Shown here in pieces: positions 42,265 to 50,134 of a DNA stretch of 64,000 bases; the first letter of the stretch is position 1; each line of letters starts with the position of its first letter. The translations under genes were made by a program, and so were the position numbers. The notes beneath the pieces were generated by a model. It worked only from the letters and a program-made list of their open reading frames with translations. It had not been told where the DNA came from and searched no databases. The stretch covers positions 62,001 to 126,000 of the forward strand of contig JADIZG010000070.1 of the NCBI GenBank assembly GCA_016704895.1. Reading direction: 5' to 3'. This stretch comes from Betaproteobacteria bacterium. GTDB lineage: Bacteria; Pseudomonadota; Gammaproteobacteria; Burkholderiales; Casimicrobiaceae.

Positions 42265-43284
42265 ATGAATTCGTACCAGCGCGTGTTCGCCGCGCTCGCT
42301 CGGGAGATGCCGGATCGCGTGCCGGTCTTCGAGTGCTCGCTGGCATCGAACATCATCGATGCGCTGGCGCCGGGCGGCACGCTGGAGGACGTCGTCGACC
42401 GGTACGACCTCGACGCCGTGTCCCACCGCGAGGCCTACCGGTACGAGGAGGTCGACCGGGACAAGCAGTTCTTCCGCGACGAATGGGGCATCGTCGTGAG
42501 GCTGGAGGAGAACGTGATGCCCTCGCCCGTGGGCCATCCCGTCCGGAGCGAGGCGGACTTCGAGAAGCTGGTGCCGCCCGATCCGCGGGACCCGTTCCGC
42601 CTGGCGAAGCACGCGAAAGCGGTGGCGCGCTACAAGCGCGAGAAGCCCGTGGTCCTCGGCATGACCGACGCGTTCTCGATCCCGTGGAAGCTGCGCGGAA
42701 TGGACGCGTTCCTCGTCGACCTGCTGGACAATCCCGGGTTCGTCAAACGCATCATCGCGCTCGTCGTCGACTACAACTGCCGCCTGGTGCAGCACGCGGC
42801 GGAGACCGGCGTCGACATCGTCCGCCTGACGGACGACTACGCGTTCAATTCCGGGCCGTTCATGTCGCCCGACATGTGGGTCGAGTTCATCCAGCCCGGC
42901 CTGCGGCAGATCGTCGAGACCGCTCACGGCGCGGGCCTGAAGGTGGTCAAGCACTGCTGCGGCAACCTCGCCGGACTGGCCGAGCCGATCCTCGACACCG
43001 GCGTGGACGGCCTGCATCCGATCCAGCCGCTGCCGACGCAGAGCCTCGCCGACTTCAAGCAGCGCTTCGGCCACCGGGTGTGCCTGATCGGGAACGTGGA
43101 CTGCATCGACGTGCTCTGCCGCGATTCGGCCGAGCAGGTGGAAGCGGAAGTCCGCCGCTGCCTGCGCGAGGGCGCGGCCGGCGGCGGCTACATGATTTCG
43201 TCGAGCAACGCGTTCCATTCGGGGACGCTGCCGCAGAATCTCGGCCGCATGGTCGAGACGGCGCACTCGCTCGGCCGGTATTGA
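42265..43284 (+). CDS. Uroporphyrinogen decarboxylase-like methyltransferase/decarboxylase family protein
   Basis: A 339-residue protein of the URO-D superfamily, but from the branch related to cobamide-dependent methyltransferases (MtaA/CmuA-like), not true HemE. It has FRDEWGIVVRLEE, a metal-binding-type VKHCCGNLAGLAEPILDTG (HxC) and late GVDGLHPIQP and GNVDCIDVLC. No corrinoid protein or reactivase is nearby, so a corrinoid demethylation is not established. It begins right after the Bug stop codon and is in the same operon. Confidence 0.78.
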   Translation: MNSYQRVFAALAREMPDRVPVFECSLASNIIDALAPGGTLEDVVDRYDLDAVSHREAYRYEEVDRDKQFFRDEWGIVVRLEENVMPSPVGHPVRSEADFEKLVPPDPRDPFRLAKHAKAVARYKREKPVVLGMTDAFSIPWKLRGMDAFLVDLLDNPGFVKRIIALVVDYNCRLVQHAAETGVDIVRLTDDYAFNSGPFMSPDMWVEFIQPGLRQIVETAHGAGLKVVKHCCGNLAGLAEPILDTGVDGLHPIQPLPTQSLADFKQRFGHRVCLIGNVDCIDVLCRDSAEQVEAEVRRCLREGAAGGGYMISSSNAFHSGTLPQNLGRMVETAHSLGRY

Positions 43285-43321
43285 ACCGGCCGCCACAGGA
43301 CCGATCCGCATCAGGGACCCC

Positions 43322-45808
43322 ATGCAGACCAAGCAAGCCATCGTCGAGACGCTGATCGAGTGCGGCGCGCAGACCGCGTTCACGCTGCCGGGGCTCGGCA
43401 TCACCTGGACGCTCGACGAGTTCCACAAGCGGCGCAAGGACATCCGCGTGGTGCTCACGCGCTCCGAGCAGATCGCCTCGATCATGGCGCAGGTGACCGG
43501 TCGGCTGACCGGCCGCCCGGGCCTGTTCATGGGACAGGGGCCGTTCGCATCGACGACAGGGGCCGTCGGCATCCTCGAGGCGCACTTCGCCGGCTCGCCG
43601 ATGGTGGTGCTCACCGAGACGTCCGACTACGACGGCTTCGGCCAGTACGGCGTGTACCAGACGATGACCGGCGACTACGGCGGCGCGGACATCCGCCAGA
43701 TGCTGGGCTCGATCACCAAGTACTGCACCTACGCCACGGAGCCGCAGGACGCGGTGTACGGCATCCAGATGGCGTTCAAGCACGCGTCGCTGCCGCGCCA
43801 GGGTCCCGCCGCGGTGATCCTCAAGACGCCGATCATCCGGCGCGAGATGCCGGCGTCTCCGCGCGCACGACTGTTCCCGAGCTCGGGCTACTTCGCGCAC
43901 ACCCGGGCGCGACCGGACGCCGCCGCCGTCGCGCAGCTCGGAGACATGCTCGCGAACGCGCGCTTCCCGGTGATCGTCGCGGGCAACGGCGTGGTGGCTG
44001 CCCAGGCCGGCGAGAAGCTGGCGCGGCTCGCGGACCTGAGCGGCGCGGCGGTCGCGACGAGCTACAACGCCAAGGGCGTGGTGGCGGAGGACGGGCCCTA
44101 CAGCGTCGGCATGCTGGGGACCTGGGGCATGGCGGCCGCCAACCGCGCGCTCGAGCAGGCCGACTGCGTGATCGTGCTCGGCGCGAGCCTCGGGCCGGAC
44201 TACACGCGCTTTCGCGACGCGAGGCTGATCCGGCCCGGCGAGCAGACGCTCGCGCAGGTCGACGTCGATCCCCGCAACTCGGCCTGGGTGTATCCGATGG
44301 ACCTCGCGGTGCAGGGCGACTGCGGCGACGTGATCGACCTGCTGCTCGACCGCGGATACGACGAGGCGAGCACGCGCGCGAGGCGCGCGGCGGTGGCGGC
44401 GATCCAGGAAGCCACCGGCTACTGGACGGTGGCGCAACACACGGCGGCGCCGGGGAGCGTCAGCCTGTCGGACGTGATCCGGACGTTCGAGCGCTTCCTG
44501 CAGCCGCAGGACCTGCTGACGCTCGACGCGGGCTCGAACCGGATCTGGGCGACGAGCCAGCTCAAGATCAGGACGCCGGGCCAGCTCATCGTTCCTGGCG
44601 GCATCGGAGGCATGGGATGGGGACCGCCGGCGGCGGCCGCCGCCAAGCTCGTGCACCCGGGCAAGCGCGTCACCTGCCTGGTGGGCGACGGGGGATTCAT
44701 GATGACGATGCCGGTGCTCACCACCTGCGTGCAGAACGATCTCCCCATCGTGGTGGTGGTGGCGAACAACTCCGGGCTCGGCATGGTGCGCGACAACCTC
44801 AAGGCATCGCCCATCGCGGTCGACTACGCGGACATCGATTTCGCGCGCATCGCCGAAGGCCTCGGCTGCAAGGGGCTGCGCGTCGACGCGCCGGGGCAGC
44901 TCGACGATGCGCTCGCCGAGGCGCATCGCAGCGGCGTGCCGTGCGTGATCGACGTCACGGTCGACCCGGAATCGAGTCACAGCGCCCAGGTCTCCCGGGA
45001 CTCATCTGAGCCGTCCGTCGACGCCAACACGACCATGCGCCGCTTCGAGCATCGCGTCGCGCTGATCACGGCCGCGGCCGCCGGCCTGGGACAGGGCGCG
45101 GCCTATCGCCTCGCGGCCGAAGGCGCGCGCGTCACCATCTGGGACCGCGACGGCGCGGCGCTGGAGGCTGCGCTGGCCGAGGCGAAGCAGCGCGGCCTCG
45201 ACGTCGCCGGCCGCCGGCTCGACATGCTCGAGCGCGCCCAGGTCGAGGCCGCGGTCGACGAGCTCGCGGCGCGCGAGGGGCGCATCGACGTGCTGGTGAA
45301 CAACATCGGCGGATCGCTGCGCGTGCCGTTCCACTTCCTCGAGCAGTCCGACGAGGACTGGGAGCGCGTCATGGCGGTGAACGTGACCGCCTGCGTGACG
45401 ACGACGCGCGCGGTGATCCCGGTGATGCGCAGGAACGGCTACGGCCGGATCATCAACATGGGCAGCAAGGCGGGGCGCTTCGGCTCGCTGTTCACCGGCA
45501 CGCCCTACGTGGCCGCCAAGGGGGCGATGCAGGCGTTCACGCTGCAGATCGCGCAGGAGTTCGGCCCGGACGGCATCACCTGCAACACGATCTGCCCGGG
45601 GGCCATCCTCACCCCGCGCGTCGAGCGTTTCCTCGACGAGCGCCATTCCGCCGAGGAGCGTGCGCGCATCGTGGCGTCGATCCCGGTGCGGCGGCAGGGC
45701 CGGGTCGAGGACATCGCGGCCGCGGTCGCCTACCTCGCCTCCGAGGAGGCGGGTTTCGTCAACGGCGCCACGCTCGACATCAACGGCGGGCAGGCGATGT
45801 CGATCTAG
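43322..45808 (+). CDS. Fused TPP-dependent enzyme and short-chain dehydrogenase
   Basis: An 828-residue two-part protein. Residues 1-560 are an acetolactate-synthase-like TPP enzyme: a catalytic-glutamate region LTRSEQIASIMAQVTGR, a central NAD-fold domain and the TPP motif GDGGFMMTMPVLTTC...VVVANNSGLG at about 456-481. Residues 572-828 are a complete SDR: TAAAAGLGQG (first Gly replaced by Ala), the catalytic Ser in NMGSKAGRFG, YVAAKGAMQAF and NGATLDINGGQ. No stop codon, start signal or ribosome-binding site separates them; the Met at 45035 has none. The TPP part may make an alpha-hydroxyketone or aldehyde that the SDR then reduces. A lost stop is the alternative. Confidence 0.82.
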   Translation: MQTKQAIVETLIECGAQTAFTLPGLGITWTLDEFHKRRKDIRVVLTRSEQIASIMAQVTGRLTGRPGLFMGQGPFASTTGAVGILEAHFAGSPMVVLTETSDYDGFGQYGVYQTMTGDYGGADIRQMLGSITKYCTYATEPQDAVYGIQMAFKHASLPRQGPAAVILKTPIIRREMPASPRARLFPSSGYFAHTRARPDAAAVAQLGDMLANARFPVIVAGNGVVAAQAGEKLARLADLSGAAVATSYNAKGVVAEDGPYSVGMLGTWGMAAANRALEQADCVIVLGASLGPDYTRFRDARLIRPGEQTLAQVDVDPRNSAWVYPMDLAVQGDCGDVIDLLLDRGYDEASTRARRAAVAAIQEATGYWTVAQHTAAPGSVSLSDVIRTFERFLQPQDLLTLDAGSNRIWATSQLKIRTPGQLIVPGGIGGMGWGPPAAAAAKLVHPGKRVTCLVGDGGFMMTMPVLTTCVQNDLPIVVVVANNSGLGMVRDNLKASPIAVDYADIDFARIAEGLGCKGLRVDAPGQLDDALAEAHRSGVPCVIDVTVDPESSHSAQVSRDSSEPSVDANTTMRRFEHRVALITAAAAGLGQGAAYRLAAEGARVTIWDRDGAALEAALAEAKQRGLDVAGRRLDMLERAQVEAAVDELAAREGRIDVLVNNIGGSLRVPFHFLEQSDEDWERVMAVNVTACVTTTRAVIPVMRRNGYGRIINMGSKAGRFGSLFTGTPYVAAKGAMQAFTLQIAQEFGPDGITCNTICPGAILTPRVERFLDERHSAEERARIVASIPVRRQGRVEDIAAAVAYLASEEAGFVNGATLDINGGQAMSI

Positions 45809-45937
45809 CGCCCGATAGCGCTGCCGGGGCGCTAGCGCCGATGCGCGGCAATCGCAAACGCCAGTACCCCGGCAACGCCGCCACTGGCGCGAATGGCGAG
45901 CCTCGCGCCCTCGATTCCCCGGTGACAAGCCTTTGAT

Positions 45938-47563
45938 TCAGCCGGCCGGCATCGACAGCCGCTTCACGCCGGCGACGAACCGAGCGAGCGTCTGCGACAG
46001 CACGCCCCTCGGGATCATCGCCTCGATCAGCTGGAAGCGTCCTCGCGTCGCGTGCGCATGCGCGAGCGCCGCGGCGAGCTCGCGCCGGGTTCGCACGCGC
46101 ACGCCGTCGCCGCCGAGCCCCGCCGCCATCTCCGCGAACTTCCAGTCGCCCAGGTCGTTGAACGACGACTCGGGCTGGAACGTGCGCAGCATCTCCCAGC
46201 TCGCGTTGTTGAACACGATCACGATCGGGTCCCAGCCGTAGCGCGGGCAGTTGCCGAGCTCCCAGCCGGTCATCTGGAACGCGCCGTCGCCGACCAGCAC
46301 CAGCGGACGCGACCCGGTCGCCGCCTGCACGCCCAGCCCCGCGGGCACGCCGAAGCCCATCGTCGCGTAATAGCCGGGCGCGACGAGCGCCGTGTGCTCG
46401 ACGTCCATCGCGGTGAACAGGCAGTCTCCGATGTCGGAGGCGATCGGTATCTTGCCGTGCGCCGCCATCAGGTCGTTGATCGCCGTCGCGATGTCGTTGG
46501 GCGCGATCGTCGCGTCGTCGGCGGGCATGCCGCGCGGGAACGCTGCGCGGCGAACGTCGAAATGGCGACCGGTCGCGGGAACGCGCGCGAGCAGTCGGTC
46601 GACCAGCGCACCGAGCGGGATGTCCGGATAGACGTGGTAGCCCATCTTCACCTGCCCGTCGAGCGCCTGGATCGTGCGTCGAAGGTCGATCTTGCGCTCG
46701 GAGACCGCGAAGTTGGTGTCGCACACGATCTCGCCCAGCAGCAGCAGCCCGTCCGACGACTCGACGAGCCGCGAGAGCTCCGGCTCGCCCGCGACGCCCA
46801 TGTAGGTGCCGACGAGCGGCGCATCGGCGTCGGCGAGCAGTCCGCGTCCCATGAAGCTCGTCACGACCGGCAGGCCCAGCCGCCGCGACAGCTCCGCGAC
46901 GCGGTCCTCGAGGCCGAACCGCCGCACCTCGATGCCGGCCATCAGCACCGGCGACTTCGCGCTCGCCAGTCGCGCGAGCAGCTCGTCGACGCACGCGGCG
47001 AGCGCGTCCTCGTCGATGGCCGCTGGCGCCTCGGCGACGACCGGCTCGCACGGCACGCGCACCATGTCGCGCGGCAGCTCGATGTAGACGGGCTGCGAGT
47101 GGCGCAGCGCGCTCGCCAGCACGCGCGCGATCTCGGCGGGCGCCTTCGCGGCGTCATCGAGCCGCGTGCGATCGCAGGTGATCTCCTCGAAGATCCGGTA
47201 CTGAGAGTCGAGCGACTTCGCCTGGTGGTGCAGCAGGAGGCCCGAGCGCGATTCGCCCTTGCCCGGCCCGCCGGAGAGCACGACGACCGGCGACTTCTCC
47301 GCGTAGGCCGCCGCGACCGCGTTGACCATGTTGAGCGCGCCCGCGCCCCAGGTCACCGCGGCGACGCCCAAGCCGCCCTGCACGCGCGCGGCGGCGTCGG
47401 CCGCGAACCCGACCGCGGGCTCGTGCGACAGCGTGTGCAGCGGCAGGATGCCGGACTCCTCGATGACGCGGAAATAGGGCAGCGCGAAGTCGCCGGGAAT
47501 GCCGAAGATGCGGCGGGCGCCGTGCGCCTTCAGGGCGTGGAGCAGCGATTCGGTGAGGTTCAT
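45938..47563 (-). CDS. TPP-dependent 2-oxoacid decarboxylase, indolepyruvate/phenylpyruvate type
   Basis: A 541-residue TPP enzyme of the pyruvate decarboxylase group. The N-terminal GIPGDFALPYFRVIEESG with THTLSHEPAVGFAADA-type context carries the catalytic glutamate, and the TPP motif is LVGDGAFQMTGWELGNC...FNNASWEML near residues 425-455. The pattern resembles indole-3-pyruvate and phenylpyruvate decarboxylases of betaproteobacteria and Azospirillum. I chose MNLTESLLHALKAHG at 47563. It is convergent with the fused TPP-SDR gene and so not co-transcribed with it; whether it belongs to the same pathway is not known. Confidence 0.85.
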   Translation of the reverse strand: MNLTESLLHALKAHGARRIFGIPGDFALPYFRVIEESGILPLHTLSHEPAVGFAADAAARVQGGLGVAAVTWGAGALNMVNAVAAAYAEKSPVVVLSGGPGKGESRSGLLLHHQAKSLDSQYRIFEEITCDRTRLDDAAKAPAEIARVLASALRHSQPVYIELPRDMVRVPCEPVVAEAPAAIDEDALAACVDELLARLASAKSPVLMAGIEVRRFGLEDRVAELSRRLGLPVVTSFMGRGLLADADAPLVGTYMGVAGEPELSRLVESSDGLLLLGEIVCDTNFAVSERKIDLRRTIQALDGQVKMGYHVYPDIPLGALVDRLLARVPATGRHFDVRRAAFPRGMPADDATIAPNDIATAINDLMAAHGKIPIASDIGDCLFTAMDVEHTALVAPGYYATMGFGVPAGLGVQAATGSRPLVLVGDGAFQMTGWELGNCPRYGWDPIVIVFNNASWEMLRTFQPESSFNDLGDWKFAEMAAGLGGDGVRVRTRRELAAALAHAHATRGRFQLIEAMIPRGVLSQTLARFVAGVKRLSMPAG

Positions 47564-47720
47564 CGTCTGAGCAAGGACCGGAGGCGGAAGGGCGCCATCT
47601 TCACGCGGATGCGGCGGCACGTGCGGCAACGAACGTGCGTGCTTGCACCGATACGCGCACGTTTCGTGCGCAGGAAGGCGGCGAGGGCGGGGGGCGGGGC
47701 GGGCGCGGCGCCGGGAGGGC

Positions 47721-47782
47721 GTCGGCCTGAAGGCCGACCCACAGGGCGTCGCGCGAGGCCGTGGGTCGGGCTTCAGCCCGAC
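47721..47782. repeat. REP-like inverted repeat pair, copy 1
   Basis: GTCGGCCTGAAGGCCGACCC at 47721-47740 is itself palindromic, and GGGTCGGGCTTCAGCCCGAC at 47763-47782 is its partner in the opposite direction. The same sequence family occurs at 59330-59396. Such short, dispersed palindromes in intergenic DNA are REP elements. The rest of 47564-47848 shows no gene. Confidence 0.8.
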
Positions 47783-47793
47783 GGGGCAGGCTG

Positions 47794-47823
47794 AAAAAAA
47801 AACGGGGCGCGCTTGCGCCCCGT
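47794..47823 (-). terminator. Terminator of the formate dehydrogenase operon
   Basis: On the minus strand, ACGGGGCGC and GCGCCCCGT form a perfect 9-bp stem with a 4-base loop, followed by nine T residues. It lies 26 bases after the stop of the last small gene and closes the minus-strand operon from 57249 to 47849. Confidence 0.88.
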
Positions 47824-47848
47824 CCCCCTTGCCGGAGCTCGTGCTCCG

Positions 47849-48178
47849 CTATTTCTTCGCCGGCGCGGCCGTCTTGGCCGGTGCCGCCCCCGCCTTTGCA
47901 GCGGGGGCCGCCGGGGCCGCCGGCGGCATCTGCGCCGGCGTGACCGCCTTGCCCTTCGCCTTCATCTCGGCGAAATAGCGGGCGGCGGCGCGATCCTCTG
48001 CGCGGGCCTGGGCCGCCTTGCCCGCCTCGGCAGCGGCGGCGTCCTTGGCTTTCTTCTCCTCGGCCGCGGCCTTCTGGGCGTCGGTGGGCGGCGCGGGCGG
48101 CGGCAACTTCGCCACCGCTGCGCCGAAGCACGCCAGCACCAGGGCCGCGCCCATGAGTCCGCGGATCGTCGTGGTCAT
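47849..48178 (-). CDS. Small exported Ala/Lys-rich protein at the end of the FDH operon
   Basis: A 109-residue protein with a signal peptide (GLMGAALVLACFGAAVA), then a highly charged, alanine-rich segment (AEEKKAKDAAAAEAGKAAQA) and a Pro/Ala tail. No domain is recognised; low complexity makes homology hard to judge. It lies 30 bases after the cytochrome b gene and before the operon terminator, so it is transcribed with formate dehydrogenase. Confidence 0.6.
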   Translation of the reverse strand: MTTTIRGLMGAALVLACFGAAVAKLPPPAPPTDAQKAAAEEKKAKDAAAAEAGKAAQARAEDRAAARYFAEMKAKGKAVTPAQMPPAAPAAPAAKAGAAPAKTAAPAKK

Positions 48179-48208
48179 CGTCCCATCCTCCTCTTGCCCC
48201 TCGTGCGA

Positions 48209-49246
48209 TCAGGCGGGCCGATGCCGCATCGGCGGCTCCGCCTCGTCGCCCGCCGGGATCTTCCCGGCCTTGATGTCGTTGTACCAGTACTCGTGGTGCT
48301 CCTTCGCCCACGTCTCGTCGACGTAGCCGCTGCGCATCGACTCCAGCGCCCCGTCGACGCCGACCGTGCCCATGTAGATGTGGCCGAGCGAGAGGCCGAT
48401 GAACACGATCGCAGCGACCAGGTGGACGATGTTCGCGATCTGCATCGTCGCGCGCGTCTGCTCGAAGTTCGGGAAATCGAGGACGAGTCCCGACACGCCG
48501 ACGACGATCCCGAGGAACACGACGCCGAACCAGAACCACGACTTCTCGCCGAAGTTGAAGCGGTGGGACGGAACGTGCTCGCCCTTGAGGAGCCCGCCGC
48601 CCTTGCGGATCCACTCCGCGTCGCCCTGCTGCCAGACGTTGTCGCGGACGAACGCGAGGAACATCAGGATCGTGCAGACGACGAACACCGGCCCGACGAA
48701 GTTGTGCAGGTTCTTCGCCAGCAGCGCGAGCCACGAGAACAGCGTGTAGCCGATCAGCGGGAGCAGAACGTTCTTGCCGAACAGGATCACTAGCCCCGAC
48801 ACCGCCAGCGCCACGAACGCGATTGCGGTGGCCCAGTGGATCACGCGTTCGCCGGTGGTGAATCGCCGCACCTTGCGGCCGGTGGGCGGCTCGGACAGCG
48901 GGATCGAGCCCCTGCGCCAGTAATAGGCGGCGATCGACAGCACGACAACCACCAGCAGCCAGCCCCCGTACACGGACGCCTGGCCGTTGCGCACCGCGCG
49001 CCACGTCTGGCCCTCCGGCTGGATCAGCACGCTCGTCTCGCGGCCCGGCAGGCTCGTGTACTGCTGCGCGCCGGAACGGACTTCCTTCCAGACCGGCTGG
49101 TTGTTGAGCGGCTGGCTCAACTGCTGCGCTGCCTGCGCCGTCGCGAGGTCGGCCTGCTTGGGATCGACCGCGGGAGACTGCGCGGCGGCCACCAGCCAGG
49201 CCGAGGCGAGCAGCGCAACGCCCGCGCGCGTGATCGTGCGTCGCAT
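48209..49246 (-). CDS. Formate dehydrogenase cytochrome b (gamma) subunit
   Basis: The membrane di-haem cytochrome b subunit that passes electrons from formate dehydrogenase to the quinone pool. The 345-residue product has a signal peptide and a periplasmic N-terminal domain of about 90 residues, then four or five membrane helices with haem-ligand histidines (FTTGERVIHWATAIAFVAL, LAKNLHNFVGPVF, IVHLVAAIVFIGLSLGHIYMG). It matches the FdhC/FdoI family with the extended periplasmic start seen in betaproteobacteria. It lies 9 bases after the small lipoprotein gene. Confidence 0.93.
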   Translation of the reverse strand: MRRTITRAGVALLASAWLVAAAQSPAVDPKQADLATAQAAQQLSQPLNNQPVWKEVRSGAQQYTSLPGRETSVLIQPEGQTWRAVRNGQASVYGGWLLVVVVLSIAAYYWRRGSIPLSEPPTGRKVRRFTTGERVIHWATAIAFVALAVSGLVILFGKNVLLPLIGYTLFSWLALLAKNLHNFVGPVFVVCTILMFLAFVRDNVWQQGDAEWIRKGGGLLKGEHVPSHRFNFGEKSWFWFGVVFLGIVVGVSGLVLDFPNFEQTRATMQIANIVHLVAAIVFIGLSLGHIYMGTVGVDGALESMRSGYVDETWAKEHHEYWYNDIKAGKIPAGDEAEPPMRHRPA

Positions 49247-49255
49247 GGCCGTCTC

Positions 49256-49480
49256 CTAGCTGCCGATCCGCTTGTACTCGTTCTGCGCCTGGTTGCGCTG
49301 GCGCAGGTCGTTGTCCCACTTCTGCTGGTTGCCGTCGAACGGCGCGTTCGCGTACGGCTTCTGGTCGGGCTTGCCCTGGTAGGCGCCCTGCTTGTACTGG
49401 ATCACCTGCGGACGCTCGCCGCATGCCGCGAGCGCGAACGCCGCGGCGGCCACTCCGATCACCCACGCGCTGCGGATCAC
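49256..49480 (-). CDS. Small FDH-operon lipoprotein
   Basis: A 74-residue predicted lipoprotein: the hydrophobic N-terminus ends in the lipobox LAAC (Cys20), and the mature part (QVIQYKQGAYQGKPDQKPYA) is rich in Gln, Lys and Tyr. The GTG start has GGGAGG upstream and overlaps the end of the beta-subunit gene. It lies between the beta and gamma genes; no function is known to me, but the placement suggests a role in anchoring or assembly of the periplasmic enzyme. Confidence 0.75.
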   Translation of the reverse strand: MIRSAWVIGVAAAAFALAACGERPQVIQYKQGAYQGKPDQKPYANAPFDGNQQKWDNDLRQRNQAQNEYKRIGS

Positions 49481-50106
49481 GACTTGCCTCCCTTCGCGGG
49501 CGCCTGGGCGGGCGCCTGGCCCGGCTGGCCGTACGCGGTGGCCCAGCCCCACACGTCGCCGCCGCGCCCGCGCACCGTGACGCGCTGGCGATAGATGTCG
49601 GCGAGCACGTCCCCGTCGCCGCCGAGCAGCGCCTTGGTCGAGCACATCTCGGCGCAGGCCGGGAGCTTGCCCTCGGCGAGGCGGTTGCGGCCGTACTTCC
49701 TGAACTCCTCCTCGGAGTTGTTCGCTTCCGGGCCGCCGGCGCAGAACGTGCACTTGTCCATCTTGCCGCGGACGCCGAACGCGCCGGTCTGCGGGAACTG
49801 CGGGGCGCCGAACGGGCACGCGTAGAAGCAGTAGCCGCAGCCGATGCACAGGTCCTTGTCGTGCAGGACCACGCCTTCCTCGGTCTTGTAGAAGCAGTCG
49901 ACCGGGCAGACCGCCATGCAGGGCGCATCCGAGCAGTGCATGCAGGCGACCGAGATCGAGCGCTCGCCGGGCACGCCGTCGTTGATCGTCACGACGCGCC
50001 GGCGGTTCACGCCCCAGGGGATGTCGTGCTCCTGCTTGCACGCGGTGACGCAGCCGTTGCACTCGATGCAACGCTCGGCGTCGCAGAGGAATTTCATCCG
50101 TGCCAT
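49477..50106 (-). CDS. Formate dehydrogenase Fe-S (beta) subunit
   Basis: The electron-transfer subunit with four [4Fe-4S] clusters. The 209-residue product has the ferredoxin-type motifs CIECNGCVTACKQEHDIPWG, CMHCSDAPCMAVCPVDC and CIGCGYCFYACPFGAPQ, plus CTFCAGG...CAEMC. There is no own Tat signal or C-terminal membrane anchor; it is expected to be exported bound to the catalytic subunit. It follows the alpha gene by 28 bases and overlaps the lipoprotein gene. Confidence 0.94.
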   Translation of the reverse strand: MARMKFLCDAERCIECNGCVTACKQEHDIPWGVNRRRVVTINDGVPGERSISVACMHCSDAPCMAVCPVDCFYKTEEGVVLHDKDLCIGCGYCFYACPFGAPQFPQTGAFGVRGKMDKCTFCAGGPEANNSEEEFRKYGRNRLAEGKLPACAEMCSTKALLGGDGDVLADIYRQRVTVRGRGGDVWGWATAYGQPGQAPAQAPAKGGKS

Positions 50107-50134
50107 CTTTGGGTCTCCTCGTCGATGCGCCGCG

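Noticed and set aside
42265..43284. The URO-D gene as hemE
   Set aside because: It lacks the HemE N-terminal pattern and has an HxC metal-type motif and a catabolic context, so haem synthesis is unlikely.
45809..45937. Palindromes between the fusion gene and the convergent decarboxylase (GGCGCTAGCGCC)
   Set aside because: Short, without a T-tract; a bidirectional terminator is possible but not supported.
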